From: Longilinea arvoryzae
GTDB taxonomy: Bacteria > Chloroflexota > Anaerolineae > Anaerolineales > Anaerolineaceae
Reading direction: 5' to 3'
Length of the DNA stretch: 64,000 nt
NCBI RefSeq assembly: GCF_001050235.1
Contig: NZ_DF967972.1
Location: 2,427,855-2,491,854 of the forward strand
Shown here: in pieces, positions 8,416 through 16,785 of the stretch
How the letters are laid out: each line of letters begins with the position of its first letter
Position numbering within the stretch: position 1 is the first letter of the stretch
Translations under genes and position numbers: made by a program
The notes under the pieces: generated by a model
Told to the model about the DNA's origin: nothing
The model's database searches: none
The model's input: the letters and a program-made list of their open reading frames with translations, nothing else

Positions 8416-9771
8416 ATGACCGACCCATCCGTTCATCTTTTTGATCGACGCATGCCTTATGCGATCCTGATTCTCCTGGCCGTGATCGGTATATTCTTCT
8501 GGTTGGGCAGTCAGGTTGGGATGTCGAAACCGGAGATCCGCCTGCCGGACGGCGCTGAAATTGGCGCTCGCGGACCGCTCATTCTGGAATTTCACCAGGC
8601 CGTGACCGCCGCAGATATCGAGGCGCACCTGCACCTGGAGCCCGCCGTCGAGGGCAAATGGACCTGGGAAGGAAATCAAACCACTTTTTGGCCTGCCGGG
8701 GTCTTTCAAGCCGGGCAGATCTACACACTCCGGTTGGACAGGGGTGTTGTCGATGAAACGGGCCACCGGTTGAAATCCGATGCAGTCTGGTCGTTTCGCA
8801 TCCGCGCTGCGAGTATCCTTTATCTGGGTCAGGCCACGCAGGCTCCGGAGGTCTGGCTGGCGGACGCGGCAGGAAATGCAGCGAAACAACTGTCTGAAAG
8901 CGGGGGCAGGGTACAGGACATGGCCGGATTTCCCAGCGGCGAGCGAGTGGTGTACAGCGCGACCAACGACCAGGCTGGGGTGGATTTGTGGCTGGTGAAT
9001 CGGGACGGGGCTGACAATCACCGGTTACTGGATTGCGGTCCGGATGCCTGCGTTCAACCCTCCGTGGCGCCGGACGAATCAGCCATCACTTTTTCCCGGC
9101 GCAGCCCAAACGCACCGCTGGGCGAGATTTGGACGTTCGATTTGAAGACCGGAGAGAGTTCGGCCCTGCATACCGATCAAACGATCAGCGGAATCGAACC
9201 GGACTGGTCGCCACTGGGCCGCTATTTACAATTCTATGATCCGGAATATTCTCAAATCCGGGTCCTCGACCTGATCACGAATAAAGTAATCTTGATTCCG
9301 ACCGAACAGCAAGCCATTGGAACGTGGTCGCCGGATGGGACGAAATTGTTGTTTACCCGAGCCGAGAGCAGCGAAATCGGGGTGCCGTTCGTGCGCATTT
9401 ATCAGGCCGACCTCGAAAGTGGGGATATTCAATTGGTCGAGGCAGCCGACCTAGGGCAGGTCGATGCGAGCCGGCCCATCTTTACCCCGGACGGAAATAG
9501 CCTGGTAATTGCCCTGCGCGCTCTGGTGGGTTCGCCGAACAAGCAGCTCTGGCTGGTCCCGCTCGAAAATGGTGCCAGCCAATCGATCACGGAAGACCTG
9601 ACCGCCTCATTTGCCGCATATTCCTGGGATCCGAACGGCAGGCAGCTCGTTTTTCAACGCTTCCAACTCGAATCCTCTCAGTCCACACCCCAGGTGATGA
9701 CCTGGCAAAAAGATGACAAAGCCTTTCAGGTCATCGCCGAGGATGCTGCCCGACCGCAATGGCTGCCGTAG
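8416..9771 (+). CDS. Membrane-anchored Ig-like plus TolB/WD40-like propeller protein
   Basis: The product is 451 residues from the ATG at 8416, chosen because the longer TTG start lies inside the promoter. One membrane helix occurs at ~15-32 (ILILLAVIGIFFWL). Residues ~40-130 resemble a bacterial Ig-like (Big_5/SbsA) domain, ending VWSFRIR. The rest contains PD40-type beta-propeller blades with motifs such as PDWSPLGRYLQFY and GTWSPDGTKLLF. Such proteins are exported scaffolds, and the fold does not give a specific function. A paralogous propeller protein lies at 12768-14684. Confidence 0.85.
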   Translation: MTDPSVHLFDRRMPYAILILLAVIGIFFWLGSQVGMSKPEIRLPDGAEIGARGPLILEFHQAVTAADIEAHLHLEPAVEGKWTWEGNQTTFWPAGVFQAGQIYTLRLDRGVVDETGHRLKSDAVWSFRIRAASILYLGQATQAPEVWLADAAGNAAKQLSESGGRVQDMAGFPSGERVVYSATNDQAGVDLWLVNRDGADNHRLLDCGPDACVQPSVAPDESAITFSRRSPNAPLGEIWTFDLKTGESSALHTDQTISGIEPDWSPLGRYLQFYDPEYSQIRVLDLITNKVILIPTEQQAIGTWSPDGTKLLFTRAESSEIGVPFVRIYQADLESGDIQLVEAADLGQVDASRPIFTPDGNSLVIALRALVGSPNKQLWLVPLENGASQSITEDLTASFAAYSWDPNGRQLVFQRFQLESSQSTPQVMTWQKDDKAFQVIAEDAARPQWLP

Positions 9772-9774
9772 CCT

Positions 9775-10905
9775 TTACTTTTCCAATGCAGCTTTGATTT
9801 CCTGGCATACTATGGCATCCGGTTCCACCCGGAGCGCAATTTCGAGTGCGCTTCGCGCATTGACCGGGTCGATCTCGGCCAACGCCCAGGCCGCAGCGCC
9901 GCGAATGAGCGCTTCGGGTTCGGCCTGGAGAATTTCCTTCAAGGCTGGCAGCGCAGCGGGATTGTGCGAATTTCCGAGGGCGATGCAGACATTACGCAGA
10001 TATCCGCGCCGTTTCGCGCGCTTTACGGGACTGAGCTGAAATTTCCGGTTGAAGGCACGGGCGTCCAATTGTAATTCGGGCAATAATGACGGCGCAGGGA
10101 TTCCCGGGCGAGGCTGGAAGGTGGGATCGATTTCATTATCAACGGCAAAACGATTCCACGGGCAGACCTGCTGGCATATATCGCAGCCAAATACCCGGTT
10201 CCCAATTCTGGGACGCAGATCGACGGGTATGGGGCCTTTGTTTTCGATCGTGAGGTAGGAGACGCACCGGCCGGCATCCAGCGTGCGGTCCTCGCAGATG
10301 CAACCCGTCGGGCAGGCATCGATACAGCGCCGGCAGGAGCCACAGCGGTCGATTGCGATAGGCTTATCCGGTTCAAGTTCGATATCCAGAAAAAGCTCGG
10401 CCAGGAAGAAATACGATCCTCGCCGGGGATGAATGAGACAGGAATTCTTGCCCGCCCAACCCAACCCGGCGCGCTGCGCCAGGTCGCGTTCGAGGATGGG
10501 ACCGGTATCGGTGTAAGCGCGCCGGGCAACCGGGCAGCCGAGGTGTTCGGAAATTCGTTCAGCCAGATCGTTCAATCGCGCGGGGATCACCTCATGGTAA
10601 TCCATGCCCCAGGCGTACGAGGCAATCCGGCCGGCGGGTTGGGACTGCTCGACTGTCGAATCCAGGGAGGGAGCATAGGGCATGGCAAGCGTGATGATCG
10701 ATTTTGCTCCGGGAAGGATTTGACGCGGATCGGAACGTTTATCAAGGCTTACGCCGCGGCCCAGATAATCCATGCCGGCGTGGCGGCCGGCAGCGATCCA
10801 GTCGCGAAACACGTCCAAATGGGGCGGCGGCGTCAGATCGGTAATGCCGAAGAATGGAAAGCCGAGGCTAGCGGCCTCGGCTTTGATCCAATTTCGAATT
10901 TGCAT
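9775..10905 (-). CDS. queG: Epoxyqueuosine reductase QueG
   Basis: QueG reduces epoxyqueuosine to queuosine in tRNA, the last step of queuosine synthesis, using cobalamin and two 4Fe-4S clusters. The 376-residue protein has the DUF1730 N-terminal region. TDTGPILERD holds the conserved catalytic Asp (residue 133). A ferredoxin-type pair follows, with CGSCRRCIDACP (Cys188, 191, 194, 198) and CDICQQVCPW (Cys241, 244, 248). HEAT-like repeats at ~310-376 complete the usual architecture. The gene is convergent with the propeller gene, whose stop is 3 bases away. No other queuosine gene is in the window. Confidence 0.95.
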   Translation of the reverse strand: MQIRNWIKAEAASLGFPFFGITDLTPPPHLDVFRDWIAAGRHAGMDYLGRGVSLDKRSDPRQILPGAKSIITLAMPYAPSLDSTVEQSQPAGRIASYAWGMDYHEVIPARLNDLAERISEHLGCPVARRAYTDTGPILERDLAQRAGLGWAGKNSCLIHPRRGSYFFLAELFLDIELEPDKPIAIDRCGSCRRCIDACPTGCICEDRTLDAGRCVSYLTIENKGPIPVDLRPRIGNRVFGCDICQQVCPWNRFAVDNEIDPTFQPRPGIPAPSLLPELQLDARAFNRKFQLSPVKRAKRRGYLRNVCIALGNSHNPAALPALKEILQAEPEALIRGAAAWALAEIDPVNARSALEIALRVEPDAIVCQEIKAALEK

Positions 10906-10935
10906 TTCCCATCCAGTTGGATTGGAGAATTTAGG

Positions 10936-11598
10936 TTACGGAGTGGCCGTAACGGTCGCCGTCTTTGTCGGGGCAGCCGTCGCGGCGGAGGATGAGGATA
11001 CTTTGAAGCTATAGGACATGCCGCGGCCAAAGTTTACGCCACTGGCGTTGGTGAGTACCCACAGGGTGGTGTGATCGCCGGTCGTCGACGGCGCTTTCAA
11101 TGTGATGGTGAGGTCGATTTGTTCGCCCGGTTTAACTTCGCGGCCGAAAGCGGTTGACGATCCGTTGAAACAATAGGCCGTGGTAAAACAGCGCACCTGG
11201 TAATTGCTGGCCCAGGTATTGGTCCCGGTATTCTTGACGGTCCAGGTCACTTTGAATTCCTGTCCGGGAGTGTAGGTTGCGGAAGCGGTAACACCAACGA
11301 CTTCCGCCATATCGGGGGCTGCGGCGTGAGTCGCGGTGATTGTGGCAGCCGGCGTGTTCGTCACACTCGAAGTGGGAGTGCTGACGGTGGGGGTGAATGT
11401 GGGTTCAGGGGTGTTTGTGGGAGTGCTGGTGGGTGCAGCAGCCGCGGTCTGCGTGAGACCCGCTTGAACGGTACCGGCAACCTGGGTGCGGATTTCTGCA
11501 GGATCAGGGGTCGGGGTTGCAGCCGGCGCGCAGGCTGCTAGGACCAGGGCAGCGGCGACCAAAACGATAAAACCGGCTGATTTCTTCATTCCAAGCAT
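10936..11598 (-). CDS. Lipoprotein with NBR1-type Ig-like (FW) domain
   Basis: The start is the ATG at 11598, because GGAGG lies 8 bases upstream and a lipoprotein signal follows immediately. The longer frame to 11688 begins on a -35 box. The 220-residue precursor has a signal peptide with lipobox LAAC (Cys23), a Thr/Pro linker (~45-95), and a domain at ~100-205 with KVTWTVKNTGTNTW, typical of the NBR1 central Ig-like domain found in many Anaerolineae exported proteins. A Thr/Ala-rich tail closes it. The likely location is the outer face of the membrane; the ligand is unknown. Confidence 0.85.
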   Translation of the reverse strand: MLGMKKSAGFIVLVAAALVLAACAPAATPTPDPAEIRTQVAGTVQAGLTQTAAAAPTSTPTNTPEPTFTPTVSTPTSSVTNTPAATITATHAAAPDMAEVVGVTASATYTPGQEFKVTWTVKNTGTNTWASNYQVRCFTTAYCFNGSSTAFGREVKPGEQIDLTITLKAPSTTGDHTTLWVLTNASGVNFGRGMSYSFKVSSSSAATAAPTKTATVTATP

Positions 11599-11606
11599 AC
11601 TTAATT

Positions 11607-11611
11607 CCTCC
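11607..11611 (-). promoter_or_regulatory. Ribosome binding site deciding the NBR1-lipoprotein start
   Basis: GGAGG on the minus strand, 8 bases before the ATG at 11598. It supports the short form with an N-terminal lipoprotein signal. Confidence 0.8.
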
Positions 11612-11625
11612 AATTTTGCATCAAC

Positions 11626-11663
11626 AAAAATACATTTGGCCTTGATGAGCCAAACGTGTATTT
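11626..11663 (-). terminator. Intrinsic terminator downstream of the M23 lipoprotein gene
   Basis: On the minus strand AAATACACGTTTGGC pairs with GCCAAATGTATTT (11628-11663) as 6 bp plus 7 bp with a 2-nt bulge, followed by a T run. It lies 35 bases after the M23 stop codon and overlaps the -10 region of the next gene's promoter. Confidence 0.7.
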
Positions 11664-11688
11664 TCAGTTCGGATGCTTGAATTGTCAA
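11660..11688 (-). promoter_or_regulatory. Promoter of the NBR1-like lipoprotein gene
   Basis: On the minus strand TTGACA (11683-11688) and GAAAAT (11660-11665) are 17 bases apart, about 60 bases before the start codon. The -10 overlaps the first arm of the upstream terminator. Confidence 0.55.
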
Positions 11689-11697
11689 GGGTTTATA

Positions 11698-12771
11698 TTA
11701 TGATTCGGGGGTTAACCACTCATCCGGGGACGGGGTGGCCGGGAGATCCAGGTCAAAACCCAGAGTGCTATGAAATGAGAAGTAGGTGACGGCGCCCGGA
11801 TTGATGCTCAACTGCGTGCGATAACGCGTGCCGTTGACGGATACGTAGACGTAATAATCTCCGGCCGGCAGATCACTGAGCACCATGTTTTCCTGATAAT
11901 AATCGTCCTGGTTGGCGGATGTGGGGCCATAGGTGAGGACGGACCAGGTCTGGCCGGTATCGATCGAATAAACGACGACCTCCTGCTTGGTCAGGAGCAT
12001 TCCTCTTCGATCCATCAATCGCCCGGTAAGAACGCCCCAGCCCTGGGGAGGAGCCAGCCATAATTCGGGATTTCGGGTCGCAAAAAAAGAATTCGTTTCG
12101 ATCCGAACTTCGAAGTGCAGATGGGGTCCGGTGGTGAAGCCCGTATCCCCGACTTCGCCGATGACGGTGCCGGTTTCGACTCGCTGGCCAAGATAGGCCT
12201 TGACCGCCGACATATGCGCATAGACAGTGTATAACTGGCGGCCCTGGTAACCGAAATCATGGCGGATGACGACCGCCTGGCCATATGGATCCCCTTCATT
12301 TCCCGCACCGGTGTACAGGCCGTATCCCGTCCAGACGACTTTCCCCGGCGCGGCGGCCAGGATGGGCGTTCCATAGGGAGCGTCGATATCGATCCCGGTG
12401 TGGACGATATCCGAATCCGGAAAGATGCCGCCGTAGCGATAATCGGCCAACGGCCAGTTGATTTCATCGGCCGCAATCGGCCGGCTGAAGAAGAAATGGT
12501 CATGTTCTCCCAGCGCCCAGGGAACCTCATACAGGGGAGGGCGCCACAAGGAGACGGGTTGATTGCCCGGGGTCGGAAACGTAAAGTGCAGCGGGGTCTC
12601 CTGAACATGCAATCCCGGCGTTTCCGGGGTCGCCTGCAAATCCGGCAGCTCCGGTTGGGGGGTGCTGGAGGGGAGCGGGATTTCCGTCGTTTCCGCCTGG
12701 ATGGATGCTGGCTGGCAACCGGCTAAAATCAAACAGGCTGCCAAAAGGAACAAGACCAATCTTGTTTTCAT
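11698..12771 (-). CDS. M23-family (LytM/DD-endopeptidase-like) lipoprotein
   Basis: The start is the ATG at 12771, which overlaps the upstream stop as ATGA and gives a lipoprotein signal with lipobox LAGC (Cys19) in a 357-residue protein. The peptidase domain (~115-230) has HTGIDID (His124, Asp128) and GPHLHFEVR (His217, His219), the zinc and catalytic residues of lysostaphin-type M23 enzymes. Active members cut peptide cross-bridges in peptidoglycan. The residues appear intact, so activity is plausible. A C-terminal beta domain (~240-345) follows. It is translationally coupled to the propeller gene upstream and ends in an intrinsic terminator. Confidence 0.92.
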   Translation of the reverse strand: MKTRLVLFLLAACLILAGCQPASIQAETTEIPLPSSTPQPELPDLQATPETPGLHVQETPLHFTFPTPGNQPVSLWRPPLYEVPWALGEHDHFFFSRPIAADEINWPLADYRYGGIFPDSDIVHTGIDIDAPYGTPILAAAPGKVVWTGYGLYTGAGNEGDPYGQAVVIRHDFGYQGRQLYTVYAHMSAVKAYLGQRVETGTVIGEVGDTGFTTGPHLHFEVRIETNSFFATRNPELWLAPPQGWGVLTGRLMDRRGMLLTKQEVVVYSIDTGQTWSVLTYGPTSANQDDYYQENMVLSDLPAGDYYVYVSVNGTRYRTQLSINPGAVTYFSFHSTLGFDLDLPATPSPDEWLTPES

Positions 12772-14684
12772 GGGGTTGGCGTTGCGGCCAGGGGTGTCCA
12801 GGTGGGACGATTGGTCGCGGTGGGCGTGACCGGCGTAGGGGTCGGGGTATTGGTCTGGTAATAGCGCCGGCCAGGCCAGGGTGTGCGGGTTGGAGTCAGG
12901 GTGGTGGTGGGGGTCGGAACGAAGGTTGGCGTGGCAATTGCCTCTTCCGGGTACAACTGCGCCATGGCGTCCTTCCAGCTTAATCCATCCGGAATGACGA
13001 ACTGGTTGAAACGGGAAGCGGCGTAATAGGTGCGCCAATCGACCAGGGCGGGCAGGCGCTGCCAGCCGAACTGGGCTGCCAGGTCGGTCAGATCCAACCA
13101 GTATCCGTCCGGAATCGGGGCCAATTCCCCACCCTGTTCGTAAGCGCGGGTGTCGCCGCTGTGACGGGCGTCCAGGTTCCAGGGATGCGCCGAGAGGGGA
13201 ATACCCTGTGAGCCGTCCTGATACCGCGCCTTAACGTAAATCCGCCAGTAGGTCTGGCCGTTATAATCTTCGCGGACCGACACCATCCAGCCGGCCGAAA
13301 ACGGCAGGGGGTTGAGGGCAAATCCACGCCCGGTGTACAACCAATCTTCGATCAGTCCGGGTGAAGGCGGTTCGGTGAGCGGATAATAGGCATTTTCAAG
13401 ACTCGAAAGCACATCCCAACCCACCTGGCTGGCCAATTCACTGCGGAAGGCGTTGAAGGATTCATCCAGCGAATCCAGCAGGTACGGATAGGGAGCCGAG
13501 ACATCCGGCAGGCTGACAAGTGCGGATCGCCCGGCCGGAGAAATGGGTGAAACCGTGAGGGCCGGCGACCAAAGGGTCGGCATGAGAGCCAGGGACGGAT
13601 TGTAAACGGCGCTGTTGCGCATCGCGTCGGCGGAGGGACCGGTCAGCCAGATCAACCCGTGCAGGCTGGCCGGCAAGGAGGTGTAAGACATGACCTGAGC
13701 GCCGCCCGGGAACTGGTAGGCCGCAATGCCTTCCTGATTCGGGCCCGAAATACGCGCCAGAATGGCGCTTCCGTCGGGTTTCCAAGCCGGTTCGGCGCCG
13801 GGACCGATGGTCGTGACATTGCCGTACGACTCCTGGCCGTCCCAGACCACGATCGAACGACCGCCTGAACCATCCACTCCCCAGGCAAGATACCGACCGT
13901 CCGGTGACCAGGCGGGTTGGCTTTCGGATGTATCCGGAGACTGGCTGATGTTCTGAAAGCGGTTGTCGATCTGGTCGAGCAACGCCAGCCAAATTTCGTC
14001 CTCGCCCGAGCGCGCAGAAACAAAGGCGATGCTGCGTCCCTGCGGCGACCAGGCTGGCGCGAAATCGGGGCCCGGGTCGTCGGTGAGTTGAACCGGGGCA
14101 TCATTGGGGTTGGACAACGAACGCAGGAAAATATCCAGATTATTCCCGTTGTAGGCTTCATAGGCTAACCACTGGCCGTCTGGCGACCAACTGGGTGAGC
14201 CCTCGAATTCCGGCGTGTCGGTGACCCGTTGTACCTGGCCGCTGGCGAGATCCAGGATGTAGAGATCCCAGTATCCATTCCGGCGCGAGCTGAAAGCGAT
14301 CCGCTGGCCATCCGGGCTGAGCGCCGGGTCGCGATCCGCGCCGGCCTGGGTGGTGATGCGCTGAAGGGGCTGACTGACCGGATGATAGATAAAAAAGTGG
14401 GCGCTGTTCCCATCGCTCATCGAGAACAGGAAGAGGCCATCCGCAGCATTCGCGGCATTCATCGGGGCGGAAGCCATTGGTTTGGACGATGGTGTGGTGG
14501 ATACAGTTGGCGTCGATAAAGGTTGGCCTGTTGCAGCTTGCGCCTGCGGTTTGGGCCCCTCGGCCCGCATTTCTGGCCAACCTACGAAAAGTAAATACAC
14601 CACATTCGCGAGGATGAGCGCGGTCAATAGCAACGCCAATATCCGTTGAGTGGTGGGCGTACGGTTATTCATCTGCGGGTCCAT
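12768..14684 (-). CDS. Membrane-anchored TolB/PD40 propeller protein with C-terminal Thr/Pro tail
   Basis: A 638-residue protein with one N-terminal membrane helix (~14-35) and a short linker. A beta-propeller follows in which blades repeat PALSPDGQRIAFSSRRNGYWDLY-like units (for example PSWSPDGQWLAYEAY, PAWSPDGRYLAWG). Residues ~385-580 form a further region with WRTYYAASRFNQF that I do not recognise. The last ~50 residues are almost all Thr/Pro. Met5 is an equally possible start. The stop overlaps the ATG of the M23 lipoprotein, so the two are made together and may act together at the cell wall. Confidence 0.85.
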   Translation of the reverse strand: MDPQMNNRTPTTQRILALLLTALILANVVYLLFVGWPEMRAEGPKPQAQAATGQPLSTPTVSTTPSSKPMASAPMNAANAADGLFLFSMSDGNSAHFFIYHPVSQPLQRITTQAGADRDPALSPDGQRIAFSSRRNGYWDLYILDLASGQVQRVTDTPEFEGSPSWSPDGQWLAYEAYNGNNLDIFLRSLSNPNDAPVQLTDDPGPDFAPAWSPQGRSIAFVSARSGEDEIWLALLDQIDNRFQNISQSPDTSESQPAWSPDGRYLAWGVDGSGGRSIVVWDGQESYGNVTTIGPGAEPAWKPDGSAILARISGPNQEGIAAYQFPGGAQVMSYTSLPASLHGLIWLTGPSADAMRNSAVYNPSLALMPTLWSPALTVSPISPAGRSALVSLPDVSAPYPYLLDSLDESFNAFRSELASQVGWDVLSSLENAYYPLTEPPSPGLIEDWLYTGRGFALNPLPFSAGWMVSVREDYNGQTYWRIYVKARYQDGSQGIPLSAHPWNLDARHSGDTRAYEQGGELAPIPDGYWLDLTDLAAQFGWQRLPALVDWRTYYAASRFNQFVIPDGLSWKDAMAQLYPEEAIATPTFVPTPTTTLTPTRTPWPGRRYYQTNTPTPTPVTPTATNRPTWTPLAATPTP

Positions 14685-14736
14685 GAATGAAAGTTTTCTC
14701 GTACGCTCGATCGATAGTCGGAATTTTCACAGGTTG

Positions 14737-14766
14737 ATTGTAGCATTCTTAAATCTCGAACGTCAA
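14737..14766 (-). promoter_or_regulatory. Promoter of the propeller-M23 operon
   Basis: On the minus strand TTGACG (14761-14766) and TGCTACAAT (TACAAT at 14737-14742) have an 18-bp spacer and an extended TGN. The leader is about 45 bases. Confidence 0.65.
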
Positions 14767-14820
14767 TGCAACCAGTGGCAGGCTGGTTTACAGTTTCGTT
14801 ATTGCAATTTTCGAGCCAGT

Positions 14821-15180
14821 TTATGGGATTGTTTCAGGCGGAATTTGAAAAGTGCAGCCGGTTTGAGCGATCGTACCCTTGCTTTGATAACTCAGCCTGG
14901 CTTCAAGACGATAATCGGATTGGGTTTCTGGATCTCGTAAATGCATGGTGACCACAAAATGGTCATCGATGTTCTCGATGATTGCGATATGGCTGACTTC
15001 CCGGCCCTGTCCATCTAGAATGGCAACTTCCAGATCGGGAGGTTGCTGGAATGGCGTGAGGGTCAGGTGCACCCGTACCCGGCGTCCATCCGGCCAGGGT
15101 TCGACATGGACATCGACAAAACGGACCTGTTCGGGAGGCAGCGCATTTTCGTTTGGTTGAAAGGGGTTAAATCGCGACAT
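14821..15180 (-). CDS. Conserved-looking small protein of unknown function
   Basis: I do not recognise this family. The ATG at 15180 is preferred over the one at 15249 because AGGAAA lies upstream and the longer N terminus looks unstructured. The 119-residue product has no signal peptide or membrane segment. It alternates beta-like stretches (VRFVDVHVEPWPDGRRVRV, LEVAILDGQGREVSHI, HFVVTMHLRD, YRLEARLSY), which suggests a small beta-sandwich. It lies between the propeller operon and the DUF1015 gene on the same strand. Strand-alternating composition and a credible start support real coding. Confidence 0.6.
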   Translation of the reverse strand: MSRFNPFQPNENALPPEQVRFVDVHVEPWPDGRRVRVHLTLTPFQQPPDLEVAILDGQGREVSHIAIIENIDDHFVVTMHLRDPETQSDYRLEARLSYQSKGTIAQTGCTFQIPPETIP

Positions 15181-15295
15181 GGGATGTTTCCTGTTCACAC
15201 CAATTATACCCAACTCGGTCTGCCCATTAAAAAAGTCAGTCTCAACCACTGTGATGAGACTGGCTTTCGGGTGAACCTATTGATTCACAATAATC

Positions 15296-16615
15296 TTATT
15301 TGACGATCTTGCGGGCTTCCATATAGAAGCGTTTTTCTTTGGCTTCGCCCATCGAGAAAGTCTTGCGCGGCAGTGCACCATCCAGAATGACGGTCTTGAA
15401 CAGGTCGCTCTTGGGCATGCCGGGCAGGTAGAATCCCAGATTGCCGGGCTGGACGCCCAGCTTGCAAACCACGTCCCGCCCGTGAACGTAGTCGACTTTT
15501 TCGGCGCCGCCCTTTTTCAGCCAATGGTCAATAAAGCCTTGCAGCGTGCCGACCGGCAGGTTGGAAGATGGATCCTTCACGGACAGAACCTGATAACCGC
15601 CGACTGAGACCAGACCGATGAGCTGCTCCGGCCCGGTTTGAGCATTGACCATCGCGACCATTTCCTCTTCGGTTGAGTTGGGAATCAGGCTTGCCTTGTC
15701 GCCGAAGTAATGCCGTAAACCGGTAGCAAGATCTTCCTTCACATGGAAGAGCACGCGGTGAATGGGTGCGAATTCGAGGCCGTCATCGTGGACGTTTTCG
15801 ATTTCAACCAGGGCATAACGAGCCGGGTGGTTCAGGCCAACCTGCGGCTTGATCTTTTCCCAGATCGCCTTGGCGGTGGCCAGCGAGTGATTCCCATCGC
15901 CCATGGCGAACAGGAGCACGCCTTTATCCGGCGCAACGCTGTATTTGGAGGCGAAGCTGGCCGGATCGGCCAGGCTTTCCAACGCGTGGATGACCTGTTT
16001 CTCCAGAGCCGGGTCGTTGATGCTATAGCCGCACAGATGGCCGCTGTCGAGCATCAATTCGAAGTCGTACAACTTGGGCAGGCGTTCTTTCTGGGCCAGG
16101 AGCGGTTCGATTACGGTGCGCTTGGGGTCGTCGATCAAGACCAGGATATGAGGCAGTTCGAGGGTCGCGCCTTCGCGGATCTTCATGCGCGGGGGCAGCC
16201 GGTCGAGAATGGTGCCTTCGGTAGCGCGGATCAGGGTCTGGGAACCTTTGTTGAAGTCATACTGTTCCAGATCCAACGCCAGCATCAGGCCGCGGCGTGT
16301 TTTTCCATCCACCGTGCGTTCAACCAGGATCAAGCCTTCGTGATCGACGAGAAGGCCGCCTGCCAGGTATTGCTGCATGGCCGCCTGGGTGCTTTTCACG
16401 CGGGCGGGTTCTTCATCGGTGCCAAGATAGACTTCCGGCAGGGTTAATTTGAATGTGGAAGGCGATTCACCGACGATTTGGGCGACTTTCTGCCAGTATT
16501 CGGGTTGGGATGTGAACTGATCGCAGGCGATGGAAGCCCATTGTGTCAGATTCGTGCCAGGTTTTGGAAGCAGGATATCGGCAACCTGCACGCCAATGCT
16601 GGGATAGAGTCTCAT
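15296..16615 (-). CDS. DUF1015 family protein
   Basis: The start is placed at the ATG at 16615 (MRLYPSIGVQVADILLPKP), because the N-terminal match to DUF1015 begins there and an AAAGGG lies upstream; the longer frame to 16693 has a hydrophobic start unlike the family. The 439-residue product has the family landmarks CDQFTSQPEYW, LLFAMGDGNHSLATAKAIWE and VEIENVHDDGLEFAPIHR. These proteins are cytosolic and widespread in anaerobes, and I know of no established activity. The DegV gene lies upstream on the same strand but is separated from it by a terminator. Confidence 0.88.
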   Translation of the reverse strand: MRLYPSIGVQVADILLPKPGTNLTQWASIACDQFTSQPEYWQKVAQIVGESPSTFKLTLPEVYLGTDEEPARVKSTQAAMQQYLAGGLLVDHEGLILVERTVDGKTRRGLMLALDLEQYDFNKGSQTLIRATEGTILDRLPPRMKIREGATLELPHILVLIDDPKRTVIEPLLAQKERLPKLYDFELMLDSGHLCGYSINDPALEKQVIHALESLADPASFASKYSVAPDKGVLLFAMGDGNHSLATAKAIWEKIKPQVGLNHPARYALVEIENVHDDGLEFAPIHRVLFHVKEDLATGLRHYFGDKASLIPNSTEEEMVAMVNAQTGPEQLIGLVSVGGYQVLSVKDPSSNLPVGTLQGFIDHWLKKGGAEKVDYVHGRDVVCKLGVQPGNLGFYLPGMPKSDLFKTVILDGALPRKTFSMGEAKEKRFYMEARKIVK

Positions 16616-16735
16616 GGAAAACCCTTTCGCAAAAAAGATTTGACCAATGATGATTGTAACGAAAGTGCCTGCGTGAATAAACACCCCATACAAGGTTGGT
16701 GATGTCTGTCAGGGGTAATCAGGAGGGTTGTCCGG

Positions 16736-16767
16736 AATAAAAAAACGCCCGCTGAAGCAGGCGTTTT
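16736..16767 (-). terminator. Intrinsic terminator of the degV gene
   Basis: On the minus strand AAAACGCC and GGCGTTTT form the stem, followed by a run of seven T. It lies about 20 bases after the DegV stop. Confidence 0.85.
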
Positions 16768-16785
16768 GCGATCCAATCGGGCGTT

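Noticed and set aside
12772..13038. Longer start for the M23 protein
   Set aside because: The extra part lies in the Thr/Pro tail of the overlapping propeller gene, and using it would bury the clear lipoprotein signal.
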